Positions 15,001 through 20,623 are shown, numbered from the stretch's first letter. The stretch is DNA of 37,531 bases from an archaeon (GCA_021107635.1 JAIOSL010000030.1:1-37531), one strand, 5' to 3'. Numbers and translations: made by a program. Notes: generated by a model from the sequence alone, not told the origin.

Positions 15001-18000
15001 ATTTTTGAACAGACATATAGTATAATTTTCGGTATTTCTCATAGCCTCCATATCCCAAAACTTTAGTGACAAGTCATTGCCCTTGTTAATCGCATAATCC
15101 TTTTTTTCTTCATTCTCCAAGTTCACTCTATGCAAGAAAAAAGTGTTCCTGAACACGCTTGGTTCTACATTCCAAGTGAAATTGATTTGAGCCCAAGTAG
15201 AACCATTTGTGATATCTGTATGCAAAGCACTATCATCAAACACCCCGTAAGTAAAGGTGTCTGAGAACAAACTAGTACTCTCAAACCACTTTCCTTTATT
15301 CCGATTATGCGCTCGTAATATTTTTTCGGTTATAACACTATCGTTTTCAGATAAATTATTTGCTGGAGGTCTTATACTCCAACGATTCGGTATTCCTGGA
15401 TTAAGAGATCCATCCAAAGTAGTAGTGAACAACATCCGTGACTTGTTAATTCCATTAGCATCCGTGCAGTTTATCAAAGCAGTAAAAGTGCCGGATGATG
15501 AAGTTGTTATGTTGGAAGGGGTGATACTGACCACACTACAAACAGGTGCGATTGTATCATTAACTACGATTAAATCTCGGTCTTCGCCCCAATTAAAATT
15601 GCCGTCTACATCATATGATTTACAATTCCAAGTATGATTTCCAACACTGCTATTGACAGTCCATTGGGCACTCGCACTTGTTCCGTTAATTGCAGTAGTT
15701 TGACTAAGAACATAATTCCCGGTTCCAAAAACAGCAGTTAAATCGTCAAAGTATGTGTTTCCAGCCCAACCCATTACACCAATAGAACCATTAGTTAATT
15801 GAGTGTCTGGAATTTCACTTTCCCATGAAGGTTCTGTTTCTCCGTGTTCCCAGTGTTTTACGCGTACGTGTGTTCCATTCAAATCAACTTTGAACCAGTA
15901 CCAAGTGCTTGAAGACGTGTCATCAACAGCAAAACTTGAACTAGACCATCCTCCAGCATTAACCCAACTACCACCTACTCTCCCTCTAACAAGCATTTGT
16001 CCATTTTCGGTAAGATAACGCCAGTAGTTGTCACTGTCATTATAATAGAATACTATACCCATTGGATTAGAATCTTCCCTCTTGACCAAAGCTGTGTAAG
16101 TATAGTTTTCCCAACTGCGGTTACCTTGATAGATTACTTGTGTGCCCCCAGAAGAACCATTATTTTCCAGAACTCCACCAGAAACATTCCATTCATCCAT
16201 CCCATTACTCCAATCTGGATCTGCGGTCCAGTTTGAAAGGTTTGTTGAATCAAAGCCGTCTTCATAGAGAACAGTAGTTTCATTGAAATACAAGCTGATG
16301 TTAGTTAGGTTATAGTTATCTGTAGCAGAACAATTGAACACAATGTTAAGAGGAGATGTTTCAGTTGAATCAGCATCAGGAACATTCAAAGTGACGTTCG
16401 GTGGAGACGTCCAATAGTTCAACGAAACGGTTCTATTAGTATTATCCCAAGCCACTTGTGTTGTGTTATCAAAGCATTGTACGTTCCAAATGAAAGACAT
16501 GTTAGTCATGTTGTTTATTGTGAAATTTGTGACATTGCTTGTTCCAGTAACATTTTGTGTTTGATTTAAAGCCCAACCGGAAATATTATGCCAGAGACTG
16601 CAATTCACGATACCATCATTATCGGAAACCGTTGCATTGAAAGACATGTTCACATACTGAGTTGAATCGTTTGAATAACCTGCATGGGGTTGACTTAAAG
16701 TAACATTAAGGCAGCTAGTTTGATTAGATTCAACGCTGAAAGAAACAAAATCACTTTGATTTGCTATCATCAAATAAGATTGGTTTATCCAATCTGCTGA
16801 AAAACTAACAGTGGAAAATTGTATTTCATCGAGAATTCCATCAAAAGAACGTTGGCTTGAAGAATACCCTTGTCCAATCGAATTTATTATCACAGGATAT
16901 GTTCCGGTAGTAGAGTTAACGACTTCACCGTTTCTGTATAAAATCCAATGAGTACTGTTTTTTAGGACTGTAATGTGATACCAGGATGAAGTCCCAAAAT
17001 CACTGTTGTACCAATAAAGTACGTCCCCGTTATTGTCTTTTATCTTGAACGTTGTTCCATCAGAATCCAAGCCGATATAATTGTCTGTGTCAGTAGAAAC
17101 TCCAAGAGGGTAATTTTCTTCTAATTGATCTCGGTTAAACCAGAAAGAAACAGACCCGCTGCTAAAATTAAATTCAGGAATTTCGATTATATCCGTAGCT
17201 CCACTGAAACGCAATCCGTTCGAAATAATGCCTTCTACTCTTGCATCAACATTACTTGAATTTCCATGATTAGCGTTAGTAGTACTATCAATAATATCAT
17301 AGGCAGAACCAGAAGGAGTTTCATTAAAGTGCCATACGCTTGAATAACTAGAATTCCATACTCCAGTAGCATTTTCTCTGCTTTCTATTATAGTAGTGTT
17401 TTTGTAATAAACTGAGATTGTTTTTCCACTACTTTCTAAAGAGGGTAATCTTACCCAGATATATGCATTAGATGCAGTATAATTTTCTATTTCAAAAGAA
17501 AGCTCAGTGCCACCATACTCCTCAGAACATACTTCACTATAAAATCTCAAATCAGAATAATCAGAAAGCATATCAGAAGCTTTCGTTAAATTAATGAAAG
17601 CAGGGAAGTCTGCGAGAGTAGTACTTCCTGCGTTTGTAATGGTTATGTTCATACATTTTTGGAAAGAGGCATTAGGCCAGCCAGCATCATTGAATGCATA
17701 ACCTTCATCTTGTCCGAAAGTGAATGCGAGCGAGTGTTTTCCGCTTGTCAAGACTTTTGATGTTTCCTGGCTTTGAACTGAACAAGTATAGTTCTCTAAG
17801 AAAATACTTCCATTAATCCATGAGTAGTTAAGAGATTGATTCCCACAGGATATTTCAAGGAACTCAAGGTCTCCGGACGAGTTTTCGTTCCCCCATGAAG
17901 TACCATTGAAGGGTTGGATGGTAAGATTTGCTGAACCCTGTGTTGTGAAAGCTACTGTCCAGTTTCCGCCTACTGTCGGATAGCTTTGCACGTTAATGAT

Positions 18001-19758
18001 GTCAATGTCAATATCATAAGTGTCATTAGAAAGTCTTGGAACAAACCATTCAATTCTATCGTACGAACCATCCAAATCTAAGTCTAAATAAGAAATATCG
18101 TACGAACTATTCTCATTTAATCTTATTCGTTCTCCATTTATTACTCTATAGATAGTGGGTTTATAGCTTAAATCAGGCAAGTTAGTAAATGCTTTTACAT
18201 TAGTATAATGCATGCTCGCTTCTGAGAACACCAGCACTCTTCTGAAACCTTCAAACACTTCTTCAGTTTGCTCTGGCGCAGGCGTTTCATATTCAAGAGT
18301 ATAATTACCTCGGATTGATTCCCATTGAACAGGTTCTCCTACCTTTGCTGGCTTTTGCATTAACCTAGCGCCTTCTTCAAGAGTGCCATTAACTCCAGAA
18401 AGCATAGGGATATTCCATTCTAATATACCGTCTTGTAGTCTAGTTTCTTCTATTCCATTTACTCTTTTTCCATCAATTTCCTTGAAGAAAGAATAATTAT
18501 CTTCAGTTAAAGGGATTTTTACAGTTATGTTGTAGTAATGAAGTGAGCAATCATGGTGTACATATATTTGTTTTTCTGTTCCTGAAATGTTCAGTTCTGC
18601 AATTTCAAGATTAGGATAAGAAGCTATGAGTACACCGTTCTCATATACATTTATGTTTCTGGCTTCAGGAGGAATGATGTCTTCCAAATCTGTTAAAACT
18701 TCTACCAACTCAACTATTACAGGAGACGTTTGGAACGAAAGATTAAAGAATTTAGTCTCATTTGGGAAGAGTTTCATGGGAAGGTATTTAGCTGAGAAGG
18801 ATTGATTATTTATTTTAATATTAAATGCATCCGGAGGGACTGGAAGAGACACATTTGTGATAGATTGATTTTCGTTAGAATTATAAACAGTTATTTGTTG
18901 CGTCCAATTAACAAACTCTCCGATTAAAACATTACCTTGAACCACTTCATCAAAATAGACTTGTATGCCATGGTAGGTTAAATTTGGTTTATTTTCAACA
19001 AAAATAAAAATACTAGAACTAGAAGAACTTTGATTAGAACTTATTTTTATTGAATAATCTCCATCAGAGTCAAAAAATTCACTTGGACTCAATCTATATG
19101 AAAAAGAGTGTATGGAAGAGAGGTTATTGGATAATAAACAAACATCATTGAAGTAAACTTCAATCAAAAGATTTGAATCGTTTTCATAGTTTATTCCAGT
19201 AATGTCGATTAGTTCAACAGAAGAATACGTTTCTTTATTAGTTTGAAACACAATCCCTACAGGACTCCACAAGTCAGGATTTTCTGAATTATTGTTAATT
19301 GGAGGCAAACTTTGATTGACACTCAATTCAAAAATAGTAAGTTCTTGAGAGTTATTGCTTGGATTAAGATATTCAGACGCATCTCCTTCAAAAGATACAT
19401 CAGCTAACACAATACCTGGCTGAAGAGTTGGTGTAGTTAATTGGCCGCCATAGTCAGTAGAACCAGAGTAAAAAGAAGAATTATTAAGTAAAACAGTTAG
19501 GTTTTTTCCAGGAATACTCTCACCATTATCCAAAAATAACTCAATTAAAAGTGAATTGTTACCTAACAAAAAGAAGGAAATTTCCGTGTTAGCCCATATT
19601 TCAATAGTTTTAGACGCAGAAACAGACTTAAGCGTAGAGTTATCTGTCATCGTATGTGTCAATGCAACCACTGACGCACTCAGTAATAACAGCAAGACCA
19701 TTGCAGGTATTACTCTAGCCTGAGCTTTCTCTCCACGTTTCGTAACTAATTTTGACAT
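1..19758 (-). CDS. Giant secreted multidomain surface protein (at least 6,586 aa; C-terminus outside window)
   Basis: Not in the ORF track because no stop lies inside the window. I checked every triplet in this frame and saw no TAA, TAG or TGA. The start is ATG at 19758 (MSKLVTKRGEKAQARVIPAM) followed by a hydrophobic segment, residues about 18-33, read as signal or anchor; GGGAG lies about 11 nt upstream. The later ATG at 19701 would cut off the basic N-region. Rough domain order: DUF2341 about 690-785; LamG about 800-990; an Ig module about 1017-1120; a jelly-roll about 1160-1345; LamG about 1620-1820 and 2150-2360; a second copy of the Ig module about 2405-2505; LamG about 2650-2880; a Big_3-like Ig about 3010-3110; DUF2341 about 3230-3400; three H-lectin-like units about 3402-3665; an IgGFc-binding-like region about 3800-4130; Big_3-like about 4590-4680; DUF2341 about 4800-4900; three 200-aa repeats about 5564-6179; CBM96/DNRLRE-like from about 6420. 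N-x-S/T sequons are very dense. Probable role: adhesion or cell coat. Domain names are from recall, not a search. Confidence 0.93.
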   Translation of the reverse strand, partial: MSKLVTKRGEKAQARVIPAMVLLLLLSASVVALTHTMTDNSTLKSVSASKTIEIWANTEISFFLLGNNSLLIELFLDNGESIPGKNLTVLLNNSSFYSGSTDYGGQLTTPTLQPGIVLADVSFEGDASEYLNPSNNSQELTIFELSVNQSLPPINNNSENPDLWSPVGIVFQTNKETYSSVELIDITGINYENDSNLLIEVYFNDVCLLSNNLSSIHSFSYRLSPSEFFDSDGDYSIKISSNQSSSSSSIFIFVENKPNLTYHGIQVYFDEVVQGNVLIGEFVNWTQQITVYNSNENQSITNVSLPVPPDAFNIKINNQSFSAKYLPMKLFPNETKFFNLSFQTSPVIVELVEVLTDLEDIIPPEARNINVYENGVLIASYPNLEIAELNISGTEKQIYVHHDCSLHYYNITVKIPLTEDNYSFFKEIDGKRVNGIEETRLQDGILEWNIPMLSGVNGTLEEGARLMQKPAKVGEPVQWESIRGNYTLEYETPAPEQTEEVFEGFRRVLVFSEASMHYTNVKAFTNLPDLSYKPTIYRVINGERIRLNENSSYDISYLDLDLDGSYDRIEWFVPRLSNDTYDIDIDIINVQSYPTVGGNWTVAFTTQGSANLTIQPFNGTSWGNENSSGDLEFLEISCGNQSLNYSWINGSIFLENYTCSVQSQETSKVLTSGKHSLAFTFGQDEGYAFNDAGWPNASFQKCMNITITNAGSTTLADFPAFINLTKASDMLSDYSDLRFYSEVCSEEYGGTELSFEIENYTASNAYIWVRLPSLESSGKTISVYYKNTTIIESRENATGVWNSSYSSVWHFNETPSGSAYDIIDSTTNANHGNSSNVDARVEGIISNGLRFSGATDIIEIPEFNFSSGSVSFWFNRDQLEENYPLGVSTDTDNYIGLDSDGTTFKIKDNNGDVLYWYNSDFGTSSWYHITVLKNSTHWILYRNGEVVNSTTGTYPVIINSIGQGYSSSQRSFDGILDEIQFSTVSFSADWINQSYLMIANQSDFVSFSVESNQTSCLNVTLSQPHAGYSNDSTQYVNMSFNATVSDNDGIVNCSLWHNISGWALNQTQNVTGTSNVTNFTINNMTNMSFIWNVQCFDNTTQVAWDNTNRTVSLNYWTSPPNVTLNVPDADSTETSPLNIVFNCSATDNYNLTNISLYFNETTVLYEDGFDSTNLSNWTADPDWSNGMDEWNVSGGVLENNGSSGGTQVIYQGNRSWENYTYTALVKREDSNPMGIVFYYNDSDNYWRYLTENGQMLVRGRVGGSWVNAGGWSSSSFAVDDTSSSTWYWFKVDLNGTHVRVKHWEHGETEPSWESEIPDTQLTNGSIGVMGWAGNTYFDDLTAVFGTGNYVLSQTTAINGTSASAQWTVNSSVGNHTWNCKSYDVDGNFNWGEDRDLIVVNDTIAPVCSVVSITPSNITTSSSGTFTALINCTDANGINKSRMLFTTTLDGSLNPGIPNRWSIRPPANNLSENDSVITEKILRAHNRNKGKWFESTSLFSDTFTYGVFDDSALHTDITNGSTWAQINFTWNVEPSVFRNTFFLHRVNLENEEKKDYAINKGNDLSLKFWDMEAMRNTENYTICLFKNINYSSSPTEPLKTYYCNSSYDPIANEIPSGVPGIEGLWHMNEQSGSIIDTVNGNNGTYNGSDYGEPSFLTSALGFDGNDDYVTIPAGSFNLTEGLISVWFKANVVTLPGQVVVSYSDHNDSGNLFQFGLKQDELFLRLDSNGSTQVSLETIGQNIFEADKWYYINWAVNGSGNTVFVNAENISVNYTNGDENSTYFLANVSGVDALEFGRDNSNGTNQYYFNGTLEELAIWNTRYSNKKITDGYAKVTADPIVNDNCVFLESLDTSCLDDISYSSRNSSYSQTCFSVINGLFAGIGSTDNFYLYYTTSEDSGSYNIRYVNGSSGTNVSFANTNTSWQVGDDGFNVTQQNFTGDLWLSSRKDGDEIQLGVYVEDIYGNNYTNLSLYSDEIERMNNPISMPSIEHYAQGKIPENHPCHTTGTCGDYVLNGTFYDNMTIGIGVSKDPDSIGSVNHSLYLCNPDGSINYTINASFYSNDDSSVSIYFDTTNVPNGTYKMNVTTRADDNASDVESYLTTKNFTIQQQTAPSIEFTSQTPSNGTASANNWIYVDVNVSGSLDRSAYIVFDNDLVGYWDFENVSGNTVYGNSPYANNGVLTGGAYIVNLSAVNRGGYAVFDGSDDYMNISSQSEFNVGSNFSVEAWVKENSQSNSWAQIFNRNADNGFNLQHNTDNSEFEFAVDTNLGRNYTNEPPIGGLNEEIWYHIVGTYNSSHLSLYIDGSLRDTQILSGTPSTSNEPLFIGMRGQGTGDRHFNGSIDEVKLWNRTLSLSEVQASYESNTYDLDRNFTGLGQDTYTYYACVIDKDGNEVCTETRTFIISAPPNVTLVTPLDNHVNDSNRYVNLTFNVSVTDDVDLMNCSLWHNISGWSLNQTNSVTGITNTTLFNLINLENVTFIWNVQCFDNTSQSDWGNANRTVFLNWSDPNTPTWSNNETNASDSTKTGGIVYFNVTLNDTVAGEDYIFSLYNGTDWVNDSVVAWTAPEEIEITKIINATRGQTVQWYWWFNDTGSNTNFTNTWNFTVANTQPTHTAPILDSSSVWNLTYGDLTCYNQSTSDADSDSVKNIYNWYLNDSSITVLNLPFEGGSNSTYTRDYSENDYNGTVSDAIWNRTGGYDGKGAYQFDGGMDHIVLENTGINESNPINLNDSFTISLWAYFVENKSCYLINDYDGIASSHINIHADPSGGNIQIKAQIDDNNNPTVLVGNVLNLSQWYHIALVRDKGNTVKLYVNGTESDSEIDITTGSVMSNQNWTIGADASDTMDENVNGSIDDILVFNVSFSEEQVNALYENKTNMWLSNGTEAGDVWKCEATPNDGYSDGTTLTSGNLTIYPTDHPNVTIYIPEDNANLTGIGSKALQYTATDMQGVDTCLYSKNGAANVTLESCQNTTLSFTKGVHNITVYAIDSTSLNYTGSDFVNFTVRESTSLISLSFEPSTQAQGSNVSISVRLMDQLGVSGIANQNISFNDSTDVVFIGNTTTNAEGYASIVYALSSSASLGAHTINASFDGNESIYYLGSSTTSDLTVVSTPNIHSVSISDTEIGLNEYFYIEANVSDDTGLDDVLLYVTHPNETTLSYPMSPSGGLYVYNLTNLWAAGDYFLYVFANNTGSVSNQSNVYNNSLNVRGTLDIQSDKDEYKNFDTVNLANKFDWDLPSYDYREVLNISNSGSSSVFEYPISLDLDTQTLISDGKMNLNCSDIQFATTLTTYELPLSISNPYGSTQYNLTFPITLTDSSALNHLSSESEIRLFDSNQSTPYSASSTVPFWIESISSTSVKLWTYLEELPTSGTTLYLYYGNKSASTATNYTDTFREIIGEAGNASINSTWSWINFAHLNATGEQPILVASLNSINNADEAFSRVGSVNETGFNITIQESTNLDQIHPNETLGWIAVKEGTHILMGEKLQAGSFVGGGSSYRTVTFDYSYSSAPVIIANTISLNNSEEIKTRQSDLTPSTSDDLSVLTGFQVFVEASDTSDPSFTNEEITWLALPVGFYSTETTRWNAAIVEGSHSFNTYSTTGFTSTPAIIGKIMTEDGGDNAHEAIRNVTAYSLEYAVEEENLHDGSHTDEFGGAISAKPGLVMYGTEYKDTYPTTTPGSEQVLSSETTNLTHWLEEDCNTTNTSVWFQAKILNTGSNNIYMYYGNSNDVNIEDSVSDEVGVFTYSSPQELYYILNEAMTGDSIDVGSYVNGSTIQIGGTETSLDEQGTTSFASAYLTAGGALSAEGPLSTGTQLGSFGTTLNPISFAGTKFVYHHTRYNPPIVGFYSPFGDARILVYNGSASGPSVSLMSSDGNFTLTQGSFTNKTYTIPEGASPDSATDLGNSIIIESNVSILAHYVGDNNGDPFPMYPASTELWGVASNYVQIAATENNTNVTIYYSDGTDTTMMLDAGETAYERPSGSGHGDEPATRIVANATIGAYQQADGDAGEASTFLPYSEFDKVFILPQNADYVAMAIKEPNTLCRLYATNGTNTNNQSSTTNNAPYPNKILFSGMTLNAGYKIVCNASAQAYFESAGEDAETLFLTPKHGRKYNPDIVLGNSYEEDRYVNLENNGNETIRGYLWMLVQRYNNGSWANQMPAVVNDRGGTPTLRVLQAGDELNLTSIWNTEGGWSTSNTITGTYRVYSELQDSSGNVLYDYAGNYLLSSYEFEIIKGTLNVTNITHENLYEHSVDEYEVSDTIDWINVTVQAINNTLISPNVTLSLIKQDGSYAGFGPNTETKQCANIPENSTCTKKWDNSTGYPVGDVPAGTYTLYWNVTANGTNFDYTYNDTRNITIIKTTSTFESTLNTSRVYKTQAAKYNFTFQNQWSVNMTDANITLNCPSITGFNCTVEGTSSSTKNIGNITTLANSTTNFTITVNSSTPDNNYVLNITLEYNNPDEERNFTQVSALTLEVRSEGLLEITTESHPVNVTRGQSYDFEAYTNNTGGSTAGNVSLNYSLPSGWTNSSGQTNKTIASLASGVLFWNNITADIGSNAALGPQQVRIESSSPNATGDFTLLDITVYSNTSIPTVSVNDTNASKEETVRLYATLEYQNGTAIPTQTLNFTDTTDSYSIGTATTNASGIALIDYVIPSGASSGVHTINVTYDGNTSVYAFLKHNDSFTFDIGGKPVINSISFNASTIGYGWSVSINANVTDDDAVDNVTVTITLPNSTQIEYGMNDKGNDTYEYNTSIYWYNGTYNVLVWANDTTGSTVSNSSSFTLDIEASSLPITRNDTYLPNEDVLLESCQDNWTVAFYNHRKQIHLSEQAELNLTNQLVYITVDTQTLLSDGKVQSDGDDIRIYNVTSGEALPYLMTDFNTTETILFFQVNISANQTANDLYLYYKYDDASAPNYDTTDWFVYEGSFNRWDDSQTDSDEGLVVIANYDDTSYDISGGSISASGNLSDAGDYYNYFELPSNPSVTPNFYTVKTDKPVSVYLGALKNTNPNSFTYALDALSQPTSKTFYFWGLQDADNTNTTIHATEGGNTTYSIYNYNTQSYVTQDDTLTGISSSEFHATSPNVYKLTADNPVQTFLLMGDGYTARDGTARIPSDNGTWNGTFFSFRTLRNGDFLIINPENSAINYSVTGCNTSTGTITVNGSVLIVGSADGAICNVTTNSSALVRYPNDGDGGAYLTSTDGSSVGTKFIYPADGGNHVMSAWILFNGTTVTDNCTSTGISNNDTGGYYYSHTTSSGTCIITSDKPILLHSQIETSEPSYAWAVPETQLDWAKKPGLQVDLEEKRGAPILNWGSVNFSGYVILGVEKNVSGSWVQQSVQYNGSQAGNLSSPCGSCNVIHLAPLWTAWNPNGDTGSFRVFAYMVNPDGKLLNVSRTPPQIIGYYYFNVIDSPLDLDVSEIRIYNSSAHSSGSLTDSGLNKTFYLNTDQVYRFEIDVSVNSSSQNWSMNTSNVSYLNLNASWLINASTDVWYKNATDVSERLNGTFSGETLKWNTSANEGIGSNGTNVTFYFIVNFTGASEESRAVEFKISAPNNVFRDYSTIFLSTSDSIPPFLYSNTYGINTTQVNRGNAAKVYARWNESIDEAKAEYNSTLSDLFNYSISLPSPNNQNWTNRTLNVLSTWRLGNHVVKIYSKDPFDNWNNSLSYLSFNVYGLAYVKNMNINDSTPTLNSKVLVSCEIEDDTNSSSISGYNVSFWEDGVYLNSNNTNSTGWANYVYTASTPGAHTLKCNITNTSLYHIDSRNDETTNITTIELIAPNYTTIQGSSLAHKGDTLYLNVSWHDNYNLDYAVLSLNDSSVWVNSTQSISGTDDWSNFSHQINTSMTPGVLAWKQYANDSSGNTNGTMPNQTIEVWGWASISEGSVVPGSMQENNYTIMSCKVTDSNSSSGLNGYNVSFWRDTTFLGFNYTNSSGWAEYNFTVGSAGVYSIKCNISDNASAQYNSSDTFEDSDSLTVSSSADIVAPFVVGSTYQTNETNIYRGECLEITAQWNETINVSWIEYNWSSSLIEQNLTDPFTSNWTNQTICTNSSWSIGLHVVKIYVRDNSSNLNDTLAYKTFYVWGKSDVRWETPTGTVSTGTNTITCNVTENDTQNAISGYSVDFYNSTNYLDSNYTKLSGKATYTLDFSTQSEGSQSYYCKIQNNLSAYYNKSVQTAEETLNVQGGPNVTDLNPVSGTTYNQTQSVNITANVSDGLGVSVVRANVSWGPFYEIISMNDVNTDGKYNASFTNTTYVGRYNITILSNDTNGNTNNTQTTWFQLNEHDTIIVIDKNSDLLNITTQIIENASGILDIEIRIYDDIPVKKIIIYNHTDTSPYNTLKLDSPTSETSDLFVSTYSVNFDNLNLSSANFTVTAQGNYLLKCADFVFENQTCTSIDGYKTLWTNLTVGQNYTILLDSSDPGFGETLTGPSNTSDSYVYSKSSEQDANYGTSSLIAVGSDDSSNDLRGVITFNLSSIPSSATVDNATLDLYFYDIPSGDTNSSRTHGVHRIQQNPTRNWTELGVTWNNYSVSGEWSTSGGDYSSTATDTASLSNTEEESWISFNVTEDAQSFVSNSSANFGWFIKDITESDSS
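1225..3068 (-). repeat. Three tandem ~200-codon repeats inside the giant gene
   Basis: The encoded motif GYNVSFW-D-L-N-TNS-GWA-Y recurs as SGYNVSFWEDGVYL, NGYNVSFWRDTTFL and the diverged SGYSVDFYNSTNYL. Each is paired with an Ig-like unit, and a V(W/Y)G linker joins the two parts. In copies one and three that Ig unit carries RWNESI or QWNETI and HVVKIY. The matching codons start at 2626, 2023 and 1408, giving periods of 201 and 205 codons. DNA similarity remains, for example a shared aaaatgaaac stretch in copies one and two. This suggests duplication followed by divergence. Confidence 0.8.
8767..9555 (-). repeat. Three tandem H-type-lectin-like units in the giant gene
   Basis: Three roughly 85-residue segments share the layout P-I-(L/I)-(V/A/G)-x..., then R, then an aromatic-containing strand ending in E, then an H/E pair, then W-x-A-x-x-x-G. 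Examples are HPNETLGWIAVKEG and TNEEITWLALPVGF. Copy three keeps only part of this and ends KPGLVMYG. The pattern resembles H-type lectin-like modules known to bind sugars. That identification is from recall and is tentative; the internal repetition is seen directly. Confidence 0.5.
12244..12545 (-). repeat. Duplicated Ig-like module, copy 2
   Basis: Encodes NCSLWHNISGWSLNQTNSVT followed by FIWNVQCFDNTSQSDWGNAN. A near-identical module lies about 4.1 kb away at 16399-16710. The pair appears to be a dispersed duplication inside the single giant reading frame. Confidence 0.75.
16399..16710 (-). repeat. Duplicated Ig-like module, copy 1
   Basis: Encodes NCSLWHNISGWALNQTQNVT followed by FIWNVQCFDNTTQVAWDNTN, matching the module at 12244-12545 almost residue for residue. 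The conserved Cys pair (NCSLW and VQCFD) suggests a disulfide-stabilised Ig-like fold. Confidence 0.75.
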
Positions 19759-20536
19759 CTACGGAAGCACTCCCAAGGGAGAGAACAAGTGCTGGATTGA
19801 ACTCTATCGTTGAAACACACGTTTGATTTATGTCTAAATTGCCACAGTCGCTCTTCTGGGTTGTTCCATCAGGCAATAGCCACAATAAAACAACATCTCG
19901 TACAATACCTCTCTTGTTAGTGACTGTTGCTTCAAACGCAGTGTTTCCGCCTCTTACTACCTTTTTCTCGCCTGTTAATTCTATTTCAAGTTCAGGTCCG
20001 AACAAATCTGAATCAATTCGATTAACAGTCTGATTTACCGGAATAGAAATGTTTTCAATTGTCTGGTTTACTTTTTCTGAGACGTTTATTGGAATGGACT
20101 GGTTTACCATTCCATTTTCTGGCTCAATCTCTGAACTTTCTCGAGTGTCAATTAGCCTAGGCTCTGAAGAATTAATTACTTCAGGGAAAACTGGCTCTAG
20201 ATCAACTTTTTCAGAGTTTTCTGACATAGAATTAGAGTCTTTAGAGTCAACACTGTCAACTGCCTCTAGTTCATGAGTTTCAACATTGTCAACAGTCTCT
20301 GGCTCAAAGACGAGTTCTTCATTTGTCTCAGGATTTTTTTCTAAATTTTCCGATAAAGAGTTCGATACATCCTGCTTTACTTCGTTTAGATCTTCGTGGT
20401 CGCGCTCCAGGATTGTTCCGTTGTAAGCTAAAGCCAAGCTAAAAAGTACTAAAAATGCGATAAACGCAGCAGTTACACGTATTTGTCCTCTATTTGCTTT
20501 GACAAAGCTGGAGCTAATTAATTTGATATGTTGCAC
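19715..20536 (-). CDS. N-terminally anchored extracellular protein with acidic linker and Ig-like domain (273 aa)
   Basis: Function not recognised. It starts with GTG directly after a run of seven G. The N-terminus VKANRGQIRVTAAFIAFLVL has a basic stretch, then G-Q, then a hydrophobic segment (about residues 20-37). This resembles archaeal class III (prepilin-like) signal peptides cut after Gly, although it could equally be a simple anchor. Residues about 45-170 are an acidic, Glu/Ser/Asn-rich low-complexity linker. Residues about 180-270 look like an Ig or CARDB-type beta domain (ELEIELTGEKKVVRGGNTAF) with one Cys pair. The stop lies inside the giant gene, whose start is 44 bp upstream of it, so the two are almost certainly co-transcribed and translationally coupled. 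It may be a partner or cell-side anchor for the giant protein (inference). Confidence 0.8.
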   Translation of the reverse strand: MQHIKLISSSFVKANRGQIRVTAAFIAFLVLFSLALAYNGTILERDHEDLNEVKQDVSNSLSENLEKNPETNEELVFEPETVDNVETHELEAVDSVDSKDSNSMSENSEKVDLEPVFPEVINSSEPRLIDTRESSEIEPENGMVNQSIPINVSEKVNQTIENISIPVNQTVNRIDSDLFGPELEIELTGEKKVVRGGNTAFEATVTNKRGIVRDVVLLWLLPDGTTQKSDCGNLDINQTCVSTIEFNPALVLSLGSASVDVKISYETWRESSG

Positions 20537-20545
20537 CCCCCCGAA

Positions 20546-20591
20546 AACCTGTTCACGGATTACAGGTTAGAACATTGGGTAAGAATGTTCT
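20546..20591. promoter_or_regulatory. Two abutting perfect inverted repeats before the 273-aa/giant operon
   Basis: AACCTGT-N9-ACAGGTT occupies 20546-20568. AGAACATT-N7-AATGTTCT occupies 20569-20591, starting at the very next base. The dyad centres are 23 bp apart, about two helical turns. Read on the minus strand they lie between the TATA-like boxes (20598-20605, 20616-20623) and the GTG start at 20536. They could be paired operators at or just after the transcription start, or two consecutive 5'-leader hairpins ending just before the G-run that serves as ribosome-binding site. Confidence 0.6.
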
Positions 20592-20593
20592 GC

Positions 20594-20623
20594 TTATTAT
20601 AAAACTTTACATGCTTATAAAGG
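20594..20623 (-). promoter_or_regulatory. Candidate archaeal promoter for the 273-aa/giant operon
   Basis: On the minus strand, TTTTATAA (20598-20605) and CTTTATAA (20616-20623) are both good TATA boxes. With the usual spacing of about 25 nt, initiation would fall near 20575 or near 20592. The second choice would begin the transcript almost exactly at the first inverted repeat. Confidence 0.5.

Noticed and set aside
11010-16236. Plus-strand track ORFs of 60-126 aa between 11 and 16.2 kb
   Set aside because: Antisense to continuous LamG and Ig-like coding sequence; compositions look like reverse-complement artefacts.
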